NCBI GenBank assembly: GCA_025642065.1
Contig: JAODUP010000276.1
Span: 295,001 to 359,000 of the forward strand
DNA: 64,000 nt
Source: Paralvinella palmiformis
Lineage: Eukaryota > Annelida > Polychaeta > Terebellida > Alvinellidae
Direction of reading: 5' to 3'
The notes below the pieces were generated by a model. The model had not been told where the DNA came from. It did no database searches and was given only the letters and a program-made list of their open reading frames with translations. Below, piece after piece: positions 33,985-45,618 of the stretch; the first letter of the stretch is position 1, and each line of letters starts with the position of its first letter. Both the position numbers and the translations under genes were made by a program.

Positions 33985-34270
33985 ACTTGGCCCAGAATTG
34001 CATTTGGTCATCAATGGAAAGAAGTACATTTGGCCATTAATGACCAGGGTTAAATGTGCCCATTAACAGCCAGATGTACATTTGGCCATTATTGGCCAGA
34101 GGTACATATAGTCATTAATTAGGCCAGAGGTGTTAGTTCATAGCCCGAGGTAGATCTGGTCAGTACACCTAGTCATCGATCATCTGAGGTACATTTTGAT
34201 CATTAATAACCGGAGGTACGCGTGGCCATCAATTACCAGAAGTATGTATTACCCGAGGTATACATTTGGA
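33985..34270 (+). repeat. Degenerate tandem repeat of about 26-30 bp
   Basis: Repeated wording: gaagtacatttggccattaa, cagatgtacatttggccatt, agaggtacatatagtcatta, tgaggtacattttgatcatt, ggaggtacgcgtggccatca. About nine diverged units built on gaggtacatttggccattaatg. Not coding. Confidence 0.8.
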
Positions 34271-34639
34271 GACGTACGAGTTGGGTTGAGCCTAGGAACA
34301 ACAGATTGATACAGCAACGTTATGGGAAGGAGTGGGAATTGACCGATATAGATCATAAATCTCCGTTGGACATGTTTTCACGAATAGAGAGCTGTTTGTG
34401 GCGAAATGACATCGATTTCCAATTAGTAACGCATCGTGAAGGAAATAAAATAAAAGTCGGTTTATCGAACAGAAATCTATCTCGTTCTTTCTCAACGTTG
34501 AGTTTTAACACTTCGCAGAAAATTATCGGGCTTTTTCCCTCACAAATTACCTCATAATTCATCTGAACGAATGCTTGATAAGAAAACGAAATAAATAAAT
34601 CGAACAGCGTCTAATTTTTGTAGTGAAAATAGCAAATCG

Positions 34640-35060
34640 ATCATTTCGTCGTCAAATCCGCACGGACTATGGGAGTTATTTATTTCCAAGGTGGCGCCAT
34701 TGCACTGGATCGAGAAAGTTGTCGAAATCGCTTGACGCCATTGGCTAAGTTAATCAGAGAAATCAGGTTTTACGACTTTGGAGACCAGTTGTTGCTGTGC
34801 CGCAACAGGATCCGGATTCATTCGTATTTGCATGTCGGGAATAAGGGATTAATTAATGGAAGGAATCGCTCCACGCCGACGGTGCGAAATCCGCTGGCCA
34901 CCAGGGGGCGTCGGTTTTATCGCCCGGCCCGCCCATTCCGGTTTAGACGATATAAACGATGATATGACAGGAAGCCGAGATGACGTCATTATCCGCCGGA
35001 CACGATAACCGGAAGTACATCGCCGGATGCGAACTTAGCCTAATGGAGGACGGTCGTTCG
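34640..35060. promoter_or_regulatory. Enhancer-like motif-dense island
   Basis: Within 420 bases of repeat-free, GC-richer sequence: octamer ATTTGCAT (34826-34833), homeodomain-type ttaattaatgg (about 34849-34859), a textbook CTCF core ccaccagggggcg (34898-34910), a full CRE TGACGTCA (34981-34988), and ETS-type accggaagt (about 35009). It lies 2-2.4 kb upstream of the receptor's last exon, inside its intron. Motif matches only. Confidence 0.4.
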
Positions 35061-35486
35061 GGATTGTTTGCCGATAAAGTGAAACCTTTATTGTCAGATA
35101 AAGGATATGAGCCTTAGCGAAGACTTAAGCTAGAGCGAGGTTATCATGAGAATTAACACTCCAATGGACAATTTATTGGTGTTGATATTTGGCTAGGATG
35201 GGTCGGAAGAAATACGAATATTAAATATGTATCGGTATGATAGGTCGTGTTAGGATCTATAAAAATGTCTGTCTCCTTGACTAGAAACACGCGTAGAATA
35301 TCTATATAGGTTATATTTATTGTTGATGATGATGATGGTGATGGTGATGAGGAGGAAGAGGAGGAAGATGACGATAATGATGGATAGGTAGATCATACGA
35401 TGATAGATATGATAATGATGATGATGAAGATGATGCTGATGATGTTTGTGGCTGGTTATTGGTTGTAGCTGTATATAATAATGAAT

Positions 35487-35682
35487 GACGATGATGATGA
35501 TGATTGGTGTTTTACGGCCACGTTTGTGCACATGGCAGGCTAAATGGGCCGAGCGACCTCCAAAGGTAATGAAGCAAACTCAAAGATGAAACACCCTTAA
35601 GATATGCCCACGCCGAGATTCGAACTCAGGTGGTAGTGATCTGTGATACAACGCGCTACCAGTTAGACCAAGGATGCGCCCC
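35487..35682 (-). mobile_element. SINE family A, full length, inverted
   Basis: Reads from the (ATC)n tail on the left (gatgatgatgatgattg), through ttttacggccacgtttgtgc and ccaaaggtaatgaagc, to B box gagattcgaactcagg and head acgcgctaccagttagacca. Near full length. Confidence 0.9.
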
Positions 35683-36813
35683 GGGATGACGGTGGCCACA
35701 ACCACGACACTGATGATAACGGTGATCTTCGAATCGAAAACGCGCCTACATGCATATACAAACAAGTACGCACGAAGCGCGCACAAGCAATGGTCACCTC
35801 TCTATTGGTAAGGAACATCTTGAGTGCGATTAGAAACAATCCTGGCGTACGTTTGGGTCAGCAGTGAAGCAATGTGTATCTTAGAATGAGTGATTACTGT
35901 GATTTTGTCCATATGGTGACATGGTGATTTTTGAATATCTGTGCCAGTGCTTTTTATATGAAGTTAGAACACATCTGAAAAAGGTCTTGGCTGCTATTTT
36001 ATGAGCAAGTAGATACGTTTTGCCTTTGCCAAAAAATATTTACAATCTTGTCGAACAGGAGTCAACTTATGATTCGCTAAATGCTCGTGCGCTTAGGCAA
36101 GCAATCTAAAGATTTGAATTAATAAAAATGCAAACTAAGTATCAGTCAGTGGAATTACCCAGTGGAAAGTCCAACGTCTTAGAAATCCCCAGATATCTTT
36201 GGGGTCACGAACAATGGGACCTCTTCCAGGTCTTATTCTGGATATCTGGCAGAAGGCCATTTTCCCACGAGGCCATTATCGGACACGTGTCTGGCATCAT
36301 TGTGGAGCTGTCACGTGAACTTGTGGCACGCGAACTAACGGAATTATCGCCAGGTGGCCACGTGATGTCCGCATTTGAGCCGGGCATTGATAAATTCATT
36401 TATTATGATAATATTGCCGTTTATATTACGATGTGTACTGCAGTATATATTGTCGAGTAAATTACGCTTTTCGTTGGGACTTCCCGTCCAAGAAGATTAG
36501 GCGAATCAGTCACACGACCCGCTTCGGCTTTTCCGACATCTATGTCCACATACTATCGCCCGGAAGTGGCGGCCATATTTGTTTATGAACGGAATGGCGC
36601 GTGGCAAAACTTCTCGAAGACCAGCGTTACTAAATAGGGGTGTCCTCTTTATTGTACGATAACAAAATTCTCCCCTCCCTGAAATTGGAAGTAAATTGTT
36701 TCAGTATCTAGGGTAACTGTAGACCGGAAGTGTAGTAGCGATTTTCAAGTGTAATTAACCCACTGAGTAACAACTGAGGCGTAATAGACATATCTAACCA
36801 TGATAACAAGTTC

Positions 36814-36815
<2 letters not shown>

Positions 36816-36861
<46 letters not shown>
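36816..36861. repeat. (AT)n microsatellite
   Basis: About 46 bases of AT. Confidence 0.97.
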
Positions 36862-36864
<3 letters not shown>

Positions 36865-36890
36865 GGGATGTATTTGAGTAAGTCAATGAT

Positions 36891-37025
36891 TACTCACTCA
36901 CTCACTCACTCACTCACCCATTCCTCCCACTCACTCACTCACTCACTCACTCACTCACTCACTCACTCACTCACTCACTCACTCACTCACTCACTCACTC
37001 ACTCACTCACTCACTCACTCACTCA
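36891..37025 (+). repeat. (ACTC)n tetranucleotide tract
   Basis: About 135 bases of ACTC with one break (cacccattcctcccactc). Same motif as at 25316. Confidence 0.97.
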
Positions 37026-37435
37026 GTCGCCATCTCCATATGACCTCCTTCCCACGCATGACATTTCTTCCGGATGTAATAATTGTCTGACGTCGACAAC
37101 CGAGTGACGTCACTGGAAGCGAGGGGAGGCGGGAGGGCGGAAGTGAAACGGATCCCGTTTATTGTTCCCGATGTATGCATTATATCTGCGCCTGATCCGG
37201 TTTGCCGGCCTAGGTTCCGGATGCCACCCACGCTGTGTATATTCCTCCGTGATCCAGGTAACGCAATCAAGATCTGGCCAGTGTCCTTTGATTACCTCGT
37301 CAAGGTGAACCCCACGTGCGTGAGGCTGTCTACTCACATCAGCAACCTGTGTTCGGATTATTTGATTAGGATGTTTCATCTTAGAACGCTTCAGCACTGG
37401 ACAATAGGATTTTTCTTATCGGATAATTAAATGAT

Positions 37436-37513
37436 AAGGGTCAACGTATAAGAACAGTGACAAGGGTCAACGTATAAGGACAATAACAAGGGTCAACGTA
37501 TAAGGACAATGAT
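37436..37513 (+). repeat. 26-bp tandem repeat, 3 copies
   Basis: aagggtcaacgtataaggac followed by aataac repeats at 37436, 37462 and 37488, an exact 26-base step with few differences. Confidence 0.9.
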
Positions 37514-37576
37514 GAGAATTGTTTATAGCTCTTCATTGCATGTATGCGTTTGTGTGTACTTTTGTTTATATTTATT

Positions 37577-37937
37577 CACTGATTCATTCATTCATTCATT
37601 CATTCAATCAATTACTAATTCATTTCTTCAGTCATTCTGTCACTCATTCTGTCAGTCAGGTAGTCAATGAATTATTCATTCATTCATTCATTCATTTAGC
37701 CAGTCATTCATTCATTCATTCATTTAGCCAGTCATTTAGTCATTCATTCGCTCATTCAGTCAATCAATCAATCAATCAATCAATCAGTCAGTCATTCAAT
37801 CAGTCATTCAGCCAGTCATTTAGTCATTCATTCATTCATTCGCTCATTCATACAGTCAATCAATCAATATATCAATCAGTCAGGCAGTCAATCAATCAAT
37901 CAATCATCCATTCATTCATTCATTCATTCATTCATTC

Positions 37938-37988
<51 letters not shown>

Positions 37989-38035
37989 CAGTCAGTCAGT
38001 CAGTCAGTCAGTCAGTCAGTTTCTGTTTGTCCATC
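37577..38035 (+). repeat. Patchwork of related tetranucleotide repeats
   Basis: Blocks of ATTC, AATC, GTCA, AAGT and CAGT follow each other for about 450 bases, then loosely to 38220. The 143-codon Ser/His/Gln open frame through it (37519-37950) is an artefact of the tetranucleotides. Confidence 0.95.
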
Positions 38036-38252
38036 TCCTTTTCTCTGTGTATGTTATGTTCGCTTGACTAGTTTATTTATTGGTTTGTCTGTTTTTAGTC
38101 AACTAAGTGAGTGAGTCAGTGAACAAGCGAGTCAGCCATTCAGTCAGTCAGTCAGGTAGTCAATCAGTTAATCAGTCAACAAATTAGTTAGTCCATCTAT
38201 CCATCAATTAGTCAGTCAATATGTGTCTTTATTTGTGCGCAAGCGCGCCTCT

Positions 38253-38314
38253 GTGTGTGTGTATGTATGTTTGTGTGTGTGTGTGTGTGTCTGTATCTTT
38301 CTGTATGCGTTTGT

Positions 38315-38356
<42 letters not shown>

Positions 38357-38376
38357 GCGTGTGTGTGTGTGTGTGT
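38253..38376. repeat. (GT)n-(AC)n-(GT)n inverted microsatellites
   Basis: Two GT tracts (about 38270-38290 and 38358-38374) flank an AC tract (38318-38346) with a short TA core, so the strands can fold back on each other. Confidence 0.9.
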
Positions 38377-39004
38377 TTGCGCACGGGTGGTCGGGCGCAA
38401 TACGACAAAATGACAACAGTCTGGGGACTATATAATCAACATAAAGCTTAATTAACTGACGTAAAAGGTCACGCAACAGACAAAATGACCGGAAAACAAC
38501 ATAATCTAGTCGCCGATGTCGATACATAATCTAAATTTGGTATTTGTAAATTTAAACAAAACCGACTGGCCAAATAATGAAGACCGGAAGTTAATATTTG
38601 GCCAAGAACTAACACAGCTTGGCCACAGTTTCTGATGGTCTTGATCGTCTGCCAGTTTGTTTAACAAAATGGTCGATTGTCCGCGATGTTGCCCGAAGTG
38701 TAGCGGCCGCCAGCTGCGGATCAGTTTCGATCCGTGAGGAAATTAAGGCCAATTCTGGATGTTAGATATTCGCTGGTGAAAGTGCCGCGTACTAATTGCT
38801 TAATTAAAAAGATGCCGGGCTCGGTATTTACTTATGGCCGGCGTTTTGAGCGGGCGGTTCGAAACTAAATCCGAAGGCGTTGCGAATTTTGGCCTGAAAT
38901 AATTATGGATCGAGTTCGTGCTGTAGTAGGCTTTGAACAACCGGGTGGATACTTTGAAATGAATACTCGGTGTACAATACTTCACAAAACTTGGGGAGCC
39001 TGCT

Positions 39005-39230
39005 TGGATGGACTGGTAGCACGGTTAGCCACAAGTCTTTAGCACTCGAGTTCAAGCCCCGACCGGGCTATATGATAATAACAATAATAAATTATATTTA
39101 ATAAAGCGCCCTTAGTAGCAGCAGCCATTCAACGGCGCTGTACAAATAACAGGTAATATAATAATAGCTCAAATAGTATGTCTGTAAGAAGGGCGTTTCA
39201 TCTTTCACTTCGCCTCATTAGTTTCCGTAT
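39005..39230 (+). mobile_element. tRNA-derived SINE (family C) plus family A piece
   Basis: tRNA-like head gatggactggtagcacggtt and B-box-like gagttcaagcccc, then (ATA)n and a gcgcc...ggcgc repeat. It ends in a segment matching family A (aagggcgtttcatctttcac, ttcgcctcatta). It looks like a composite or nested insertion. Confidence 0.55.
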
Positions 39231-39466
39231 GATACGAAAAAAGCTAATGCCAGAGGAATGCCATTTTAAGGTTTAATCACGCTATTGTGGACGTGTATCC
39301 AGTGGAAGGGGGTGGGGACTGGTGTGGGGTGCGGTACAAAATATCCAATTTAAAAAGATTAAATTTTTGGTTTCTATTTAGGCAGTGGTCGTTTGGTCAC
39401 AATTCTGTAAGAATCATACACATTAGGAAATGCTGAGCCCACGGCTTTACTATATGTAACATAAAA

Positions 39467-39535
39467 CACACACACACACACACACACACACGCACGCACC
39501 CCCCCCCCACACACATACACACACACACACATACA
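39467..39535. repeat. (CA)n with poly-C
   Basis: Two CA tracts separated by acgcaccccccccc. Confidence 0.95.
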
Positions 39536-39879
39536 CAACTGCAATAACGTTTTATCGCAGTTTCTACCAACATATATCGTTAACATATTCCATCAAATCA
39601 CCAATAAATGATCCTAAAACTTGGAAAATAGATGCTTCCCGTTACTAGGCGCTGATTGGACGGCAGAATGAGATCACTGACAATGTCAAGGTCGTCCGCT
39701 CCGATGCTACCGCTTCCATCTGGATAGGCATCATCGGTGGAGCCATGATCCCAGGAGAATGGTCGCGATATTTCGGATATAACCTTGAGAATCTCCAATG
39801 TTATTCTTTGTCAAAATGTATAGCCATGTAAACGAACTCTCTGCTGTCATTCGGATATGACAAGATATCTTTATGTACA

Positions 39880-39881
<2 letters not shown>

Positions 39882-39925
<44 letters not shown>

Positions 39926-39944
39926 GTGTGTGTGTGTGTGTGTG
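39882..39944. repeat. (AT)n then (GT)n microsatellite
   Basis: About 41 bases of AT followed by about 20 of GT. Further GT/GC-rich tract at 39980-40046. Confidence 0.96.
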
Positions 39945-40387
39945 ACATTCAGTGATCAATATTTTTCAGTCTGTCACCATGTATGTGTGTGTGCGTGCGT
40001 GGGTGTGTGTATGTGTGTGCGTGCGTGCGTGTGTATGTGTGTGTGGTCAAACAAATGACGCCAAGGTCATGGTGACAAGATAAAGAAGGCAAAAGAATGT
40101 TCAGAGATGCGACCTATTTGGTGGAGTCATTAGCTAAGCATCATCTTATCGTCGATACCTAACCAACCAATAGCATCATGAGCCTACGGCACCACCACCA
40201 TCATCATCATCAGCCAATGGCATGATGATCATCATCTTTACCATCACTTTACCATCAACGTCTCAATAAGAACAGCAGGTGATGTAGCCTTGTCCTTGGT
40301 TCAGATGTCATTATCTTGGTGTCTTGGCCTTCTTAGACCTTGTCTATGTGTTACGTGACTGGTGGGAGATGGGCTATGATTTGTTAG

Positions 40388-40396
40388 AGTTCTCTC

Positions 40397-40427
<31 letters not shown>

Positions 40428-40503
40428 GTCTGTCTGTCTCTCACTCACTCACTCACTCACTCACTCACTCACTCACTCACTCACTCTCTCTCTCTCTCTC
40501 ACC

Positions 40504-40578
<75 letters not shown>
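40388..40578. repeat. Compound (CTGT)(ACTC)(CT)(TA) microsatellite
   Basis: Four repeat types in direct succession over about 190 bases, followed at 40617-40676 by (TATC)n. The open frame here is low complexity. Confidence 0.96.
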
Positions 40579-40580
<2 letters not shown>

Positions 40581-40616
40581 GTCCTTCTCTTTCCTTATCT
40601 AATATATATCAAACTG

Positions 40617-40617
40617 T

Positions 40618-40673
<56 letters not shown>

Positions 40674-40676
40674 TTA
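40617..40676. repeat. (TATC)n microsatellite
   Basis: About 14 TATC units. Confidence 0.96.
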
Positions 40677-41073
40677 TCAATCTATTATCCGCCCCCCCAC
40701 ACACACACACACACGTGCGCACACACGAATCCCTCACTTACATAAACATTTCTAAGGATACTAAATTACAAATAGTTTACATAGGACTATAAAGTGAAAG
40801 CTAAGAATGATAAGAATAAGTGTTGAACGAGTAGACATTGTGTTCTGAGTGATGATGATGATGATGATGGTAATGATACTACTACTATTTCTACTACTAC
40901 TACTGGTTGAAGTGGCAATGACTTTATTATTATAATTGTTACTCAATCAATGACCGAATATAATCAAAGCGTACATCTGTATGTGGCTTCGCGTCATCAC
41001 AGCTAATCGAACACGCACGCCTCCGCTTAAGCCACGCGCGAATACTCCAATTCCAAGGGGAAAAACTGTAGCA

Positions 41074-41090
41074 CGGCGCCACCTGGCGGA
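41074..41090 (-). promoter_or_regulatory. CTCF-like motif
   Basis: Minus strand reads tccgccaggtggcgccg, close to the CTCF core (CCASYAGRKGGCRS) with one mismatch. Confidence 0.45.
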
Positions 41091-41598
41091 TTTACAACGT
41101 CCCGGGATCACGACGTCGTTTCGGGCAGTGTTTACCGAGCATCGGGTTCCTGCCGAAAAACCGCCTCCCGTCAACAAACAAAGAACTACAAGTCTTCGAT
41201 GTGAGGCAGCAAAGGGCTCGTATGGTAAGTTTTTTTTCTGGATGGATGGCAAACAATTCGTGAAAGTCTACGGATGTGCTTGCGATAGGATTTGATTGTC
41301 TGCAGTTAGCTGAGGAAGCGGCCAGTTTAATGGTCGGACCGCGCCAAGAAATATTTCCAAGTGGTATGTGCAGTCTCTTTACCCCTCCCCCACCTCTCCC
41401 CAGTCCGCCCCCTCCACCAACCCCACCCCAGGGGCTCGATCCCGGACTTAATGGTGTCCTTCAGTCAGGATCGAAGACCGCTACATAATGATGTTCTGTG
41501 TTTAGTTAAGCCGTCGTACCTTCTTGGGGACGACGTGTGTGCCTTCCTGTCACTTTACCCAGGATATCGGCTAAAAATATATATCGCGCCACATTAGA

Positions 41599-41793
41599 CG
41601 ATGATGATGATGCTGATTGATGTTTTACGGCCACATTTGTACAAAAGGTAGGCTAAATGGGCCGAGCGACATCCAAAGGTAATGAAGCGAATTCAAAGAT
41701 GAAACACCCTTCAGGTATGCCCACGCCGAGATTCGAGCACGGTTGCTAGTGATCTGCGATCCAACACGCTACCGTTAGAACACGGAGACGCCT
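41599..41793 (-). mobile_element. SINE family A, full length, inverted
   Basis: Tail gatgatgatgatgctgatt, ttttacggccacatttgtac, ccgagcgacatccaaaggta, gagattcgagcacgg, head cacggagacgcctc. Near full length. Confidence 0.88.
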
Positions 41794-42998
41794 CAACAAC
41801 ATTAGTTGGAAGATTGGCCAATCAGGTCACACGCTCATATCAGAGTGACCAACACGTGATCGACAAGGAGTTCGAAGTGAAAGGTTAACGAAGGCGCAAG
41901 TTAGTTGCGATGAAAAACATTATTATATATAAAACCGTATTATTATTATTATCTCGTATTATTATTACCGTATCAGCAAAACCTCTACAAATAAATGTAT
42001 TATTATTCAGCTGATATACATGATGAATCACTCTGAAATTGCAGTTTAAATTTGCCGGAAATTGATAGAAAAATGAATTATTCTAAAAAGAATTAATTTT
42101 TATCCTCGGACACTTCCCGTCAGCCCTCGGGGTCACGTGATCCCGGCCGAACGTCCGCTCATCGACCACGTGACCTGGCCGCCATTACTCGTCGGCATGG
42201 CGGATTGATTCGATTATCGGTCAATTATTCGACGCACAAGTGGCGGATGAGGTTGACACAGTTACCTAACTGGGTCGCCGCCTCTCTCGGAAGATGCAAA
42301 TCTCGAAGGGAACCGGAACGGGAATCCTTAGGCGTCCGCCGATGAAACGATCCATCAAATATGGCGTATAAGTGAAGTGGAAAGCGAGAGTTTAATGGGA
42401 TTATGGGGCTCTAAGTTTGTCATTAGTCGAAGAAAAACACAGCACGTGGCTTGGGGGGCGGGGGGTGGTGGTGGAGGCAGAACAGGGGGGGGTTGGGTTT
42501 GTGGGGGGACGATGAGTATAGGGAGAGCCCAGCAAGTAGAATCCTATTGGTTCCTGTACTCGAAACCTATTCCAGAAATTGTGGCCTCACGTCCTGTTGC
42601 GCGGGCGTATGTATAGACAGGGACTCGGATCCATTGACTCGCACGCACTAACAAAGGAAGCACAATAAATACTAGTGACGATGAGATGGATATGAAAGCA
42701 CGTACTGCCTCTCTGTGCGTGCATGTACGCGTGCGTGCGCGCGCGCGCTCTCGAAAATTTGAATAAAAGTAATACAATATGAATTATACAAAATTGCCAT
42801 TTTGCGAATAGATTTATCTTTTGTCAGGATAGAACAAAAACCATTCTATAAAGAGATATGTTCGCCATTTTATCATTCAGGTGCCTATTATAAGTTGACG
42901 TCATACTAATTAGTACTAATTAATTATTGTTTATATGTAGCGTCATCTACTTTCATGGCATCGTTGGCACAAATCTTCTTTACTATAGAGGATTTCGT

Positions 42999-42999
<1 letters not shown>

Positions 43000-43043
<44 letters not shown>

Positions 43044-43063
43044 AGACAGACAGACAGACAGAC

Positions 43064-43106
<43 letters not shown>
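43000..43106 (+). repeat. (GACA)n tetranucleotide tract
   Basis: About 25 GACA units with three small phase breaks. Shorter blocks at 43121-43135 and 43301-43327. The long open frames on both strands here are artefacts. Confidence 0.97.
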
Positions 43107-43108
<2 letters not shown>

Positions 43109-43675
43109 GGAGAGGGGTTAGCACAGACAGACAGACATACAAAGAAGAGGGGTTAACACAGACATATATATTGGCAGACAGATTGATAGACCCAAAAGTA
43201 AACAGATGGATCAGCCAACCAACGATCCAGCCACACACACCCATATATACCCCCCCCCACACACACACACAGAGAGGGGGAATGAGAAGGGGAATGAGAG
43301 ACAGACAGACGACAGACAGACAGACAGAGTCTCTCTCTCTATCCATCTCTCAAAAAAGAGACCTGTCTCTAAACATGAATCCTAAATCTGTCTTCCAATT
43401 TTCCAGAAAAATTATTGTTACCAAAGAAATGAGATGAACTATCGCCTTCGTTCCGCCTTAATCAACCGCCTATTAAAGTGTCTTGCATATAATTGTACAT
43501 ATGATATGCATGCACAGACCGAGAGATGGATGTCACCAGAAGAACGACCTGGCGGCCAGACGAAGCGTCCGCACATTAAAACGACATCTAGATTAGTCAC
43601 GATTTCATGATTCGTGCCCAAATCTATGTAATAATACAAGTTGTCTGTATCGAAACATCTGGAAACATGTGTATC

Positions 43676-43766
43676 TAGATGTTTTGATCCAGATGTCTTT
43701 ATCCAGATGTCTTGATCCAGATGCCTTTATCGTGACGGCTTTATGTCTTTATACCGATGTCTGTCA
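43676..43766 (+). repeat. Degenerate 17-bp tandem repeat
   Basis: gatccagatgtctttat, ccagatgtcttgatccagat, gcctttatcgtgac, ataccgatgtctg: about five units built on atccagatgtcttt. Confidence 0.75.
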
Positions 43767-43948
43767 TAATCGGCATTCGTGCCAGATTTTGACCGCCGCA
43801 CTGTTCTGGATATAACAACGCCTGTCCAACACGGATATAATTCACTTGCCGAGCCATCAGGCTAATTCAAGATCCAGAATGACATGATGGAGAGGATAAC
43901 GATGTGATTACAGCGAGTTGTCGGATACGGCGACAAGTCTCGGGTGGT

Positions 43949-43964
43949 CCGACAGGGGGCGCTG
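43949..43964 (+). promoter_or_regulatory. CTCF-like motif
   Basis: ccgacagggggcgctg, close to the CTCF core CCASYAGGGGGCGCT with an A in place of the pyrimidine. In a GC-richer, repeat-poor stretch (43780-44220). Confidence 0.4.
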
Positions 43965-44641
43965 TGTGGCCTGTCCGAAGGGTCCGGGATTAAACCGCCA
44001 TATTCCATTACGTGGACGACAGATTACTAGATTAGTCGATATTTCAGGAAGCCGCCAGAGGACGTGGGATAGACAAAGCGCAAGGTGACGATGTCATCAC
44101 CCGGATTCTGGATCTGATCCGCGAAAATTGTCAGCAGCGGTCACCCTCTGTCTGGATTGTTCTGCGACTGGAAGATGAACTAAGTATATACGTGATGGTT
44201 TATGTCGCGTAATGGAATCGAGATAAAGATCGAATTCAGTTTAAAGTCGAGGGGAGATTAATGAGTGAGTGAGTGAGTAAATTGTTGAGTGAGCGAATAA
44301 TTTAATTAGCCTTGTGTTGGTTGAGCAGCACGGAGAGCAACTAACAATAATAAGGAACGATGAAACGTTTCAGAAAGAATACCGCCTTCAAATTAGAAAT
44401 GGCGTTCTGAATCTTGACGTTTGGAATAATCTTAGCTCGACATCTTGAATTCGGGATAGACTTACTGCCAAATTCATGCCGCATATCATCCAGTAAAGAT
44501 GTCTTGAAAATATCTCTGAATGTATTATCCCTGGATCAACCAGTAGTAATAGTATGCAATTCAGAGTTAATCTTTCATCTTTGTTCATATATAGGTTATC
44601 TACTGGTGGATGAGCGCATCCTCGTACGTATATCTGCTGTT

Positions 44642-44643
<2 letters not shown>

Positions 44644-44682
<39 letters not shown>
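44644..44682. repeat. (AT)n microsatellite
   Basis: About 39 bases of AT. Confidence 0.97.
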
Positions 44683-44684
<2 letters not shown>

Positions 44685-45184
44685 CGGCGTGCAAGTCCAT
44701 GCACATGATTTTGGTCGATCCAGACGCTTAGAATGATAGCCGACATTAAGGCATTATCACGTGGACACCGCATTTAATTCCACAACATCCTATAGTTTCT
44801 GATATATTGAGGCGTCGTCAGGTGGATTTGAGACAAGATGGACGTCCATGTCGTACATGTGCCAGATACACAAATCGCCATATTCCGGATCTGTTCGCTC
44901 AACTATGGGATCCACGTCGCCAATTCCGAAATTGTCGTCGTCACTTGTGACGTCGTAAATTACCACATTTATAGAAGTTTGGGAATTATGGTCGTCAAAG
45001 TTGACCGGAATCTTCCAACGTCGGGTGATAGTATTGGCTTATTGGCGAGCCATTGACATATTGTGATAAGCACAGTGATGGTGAGGCAGAAACAGGGGCA
45101 TATTGCAATAACATAATGGCTTAGCGAGTTCGTATGCTAGCCTCCCCAAGGAAACATTCCACATGACTCGGAGGATTATAGGAC

Positions 45185-45533
45185 GGTGATAATGATGTAA
45201 AGGTGTTCGATTTATAGAGCACCACATTGAGCTGTACTGTTACGAGGTGCTTTTACGTTATCGTTATTATTATTATTATTATTATGTCCGACTTAGACTT
45301 GCTTCAATCCAGCAACTAGCCTCGATTACCGAGCGAGCATACAACACGTGCTGCCACTATAGGCACGTGGCATTCATCAGACATCCATAGCCATCACTTC
45401 CTGTCCGGTTCTCGCTTCTGGCTTAGTCGACTAGTCGCCAAGTGATAGCATTGCGGATCCGGATACTAGAATCCGCGACCCGTCGATTACGATTCCTACG
45501 CTCTAACTGACTGCGCCATCACAGCTCTCCAGC
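45185..45533 (-). mobile_element. tRNA-derived SINE (family C type), inverted
   Basis: On the minus strand a tRNA-like head (gatggcgcagtcagttagag, gggtcgcggattctagtatc) is followed by about 180 bases of body, an (ATA)n tract (45263-45286) and a short gcacc...ggtgc fold. Confidence 0.55.
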
Positions 45534-45545
45534 CAATGAAAAAAA

Positions 45546-45586
45546 TCGTCGTAAGTTTGATGATGATGATGATCCGTAAAAATACC

Positions 45587-45617
<31 letters not shown>

Positions 45618-45618
45618 T
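45546..45618 (+). mobile_element. Fragment of SINE family A tail with (ATC)n
   Basis: gtccgtaaaaataccaatca-type wording followed by nine ATC units. It matches the last bases of family A only. Confidence 0.45.

Noticed and set aside
37519..37950. 143-codon Ser/His/Gln-rich frame
   Set aside because: Produced by tetranucleotide repeats. No start context or domain.
42924..43437. Long frames on both strands (140 and 160 codons)
   Set aside because: Both are translations of the (GACA)n tract.
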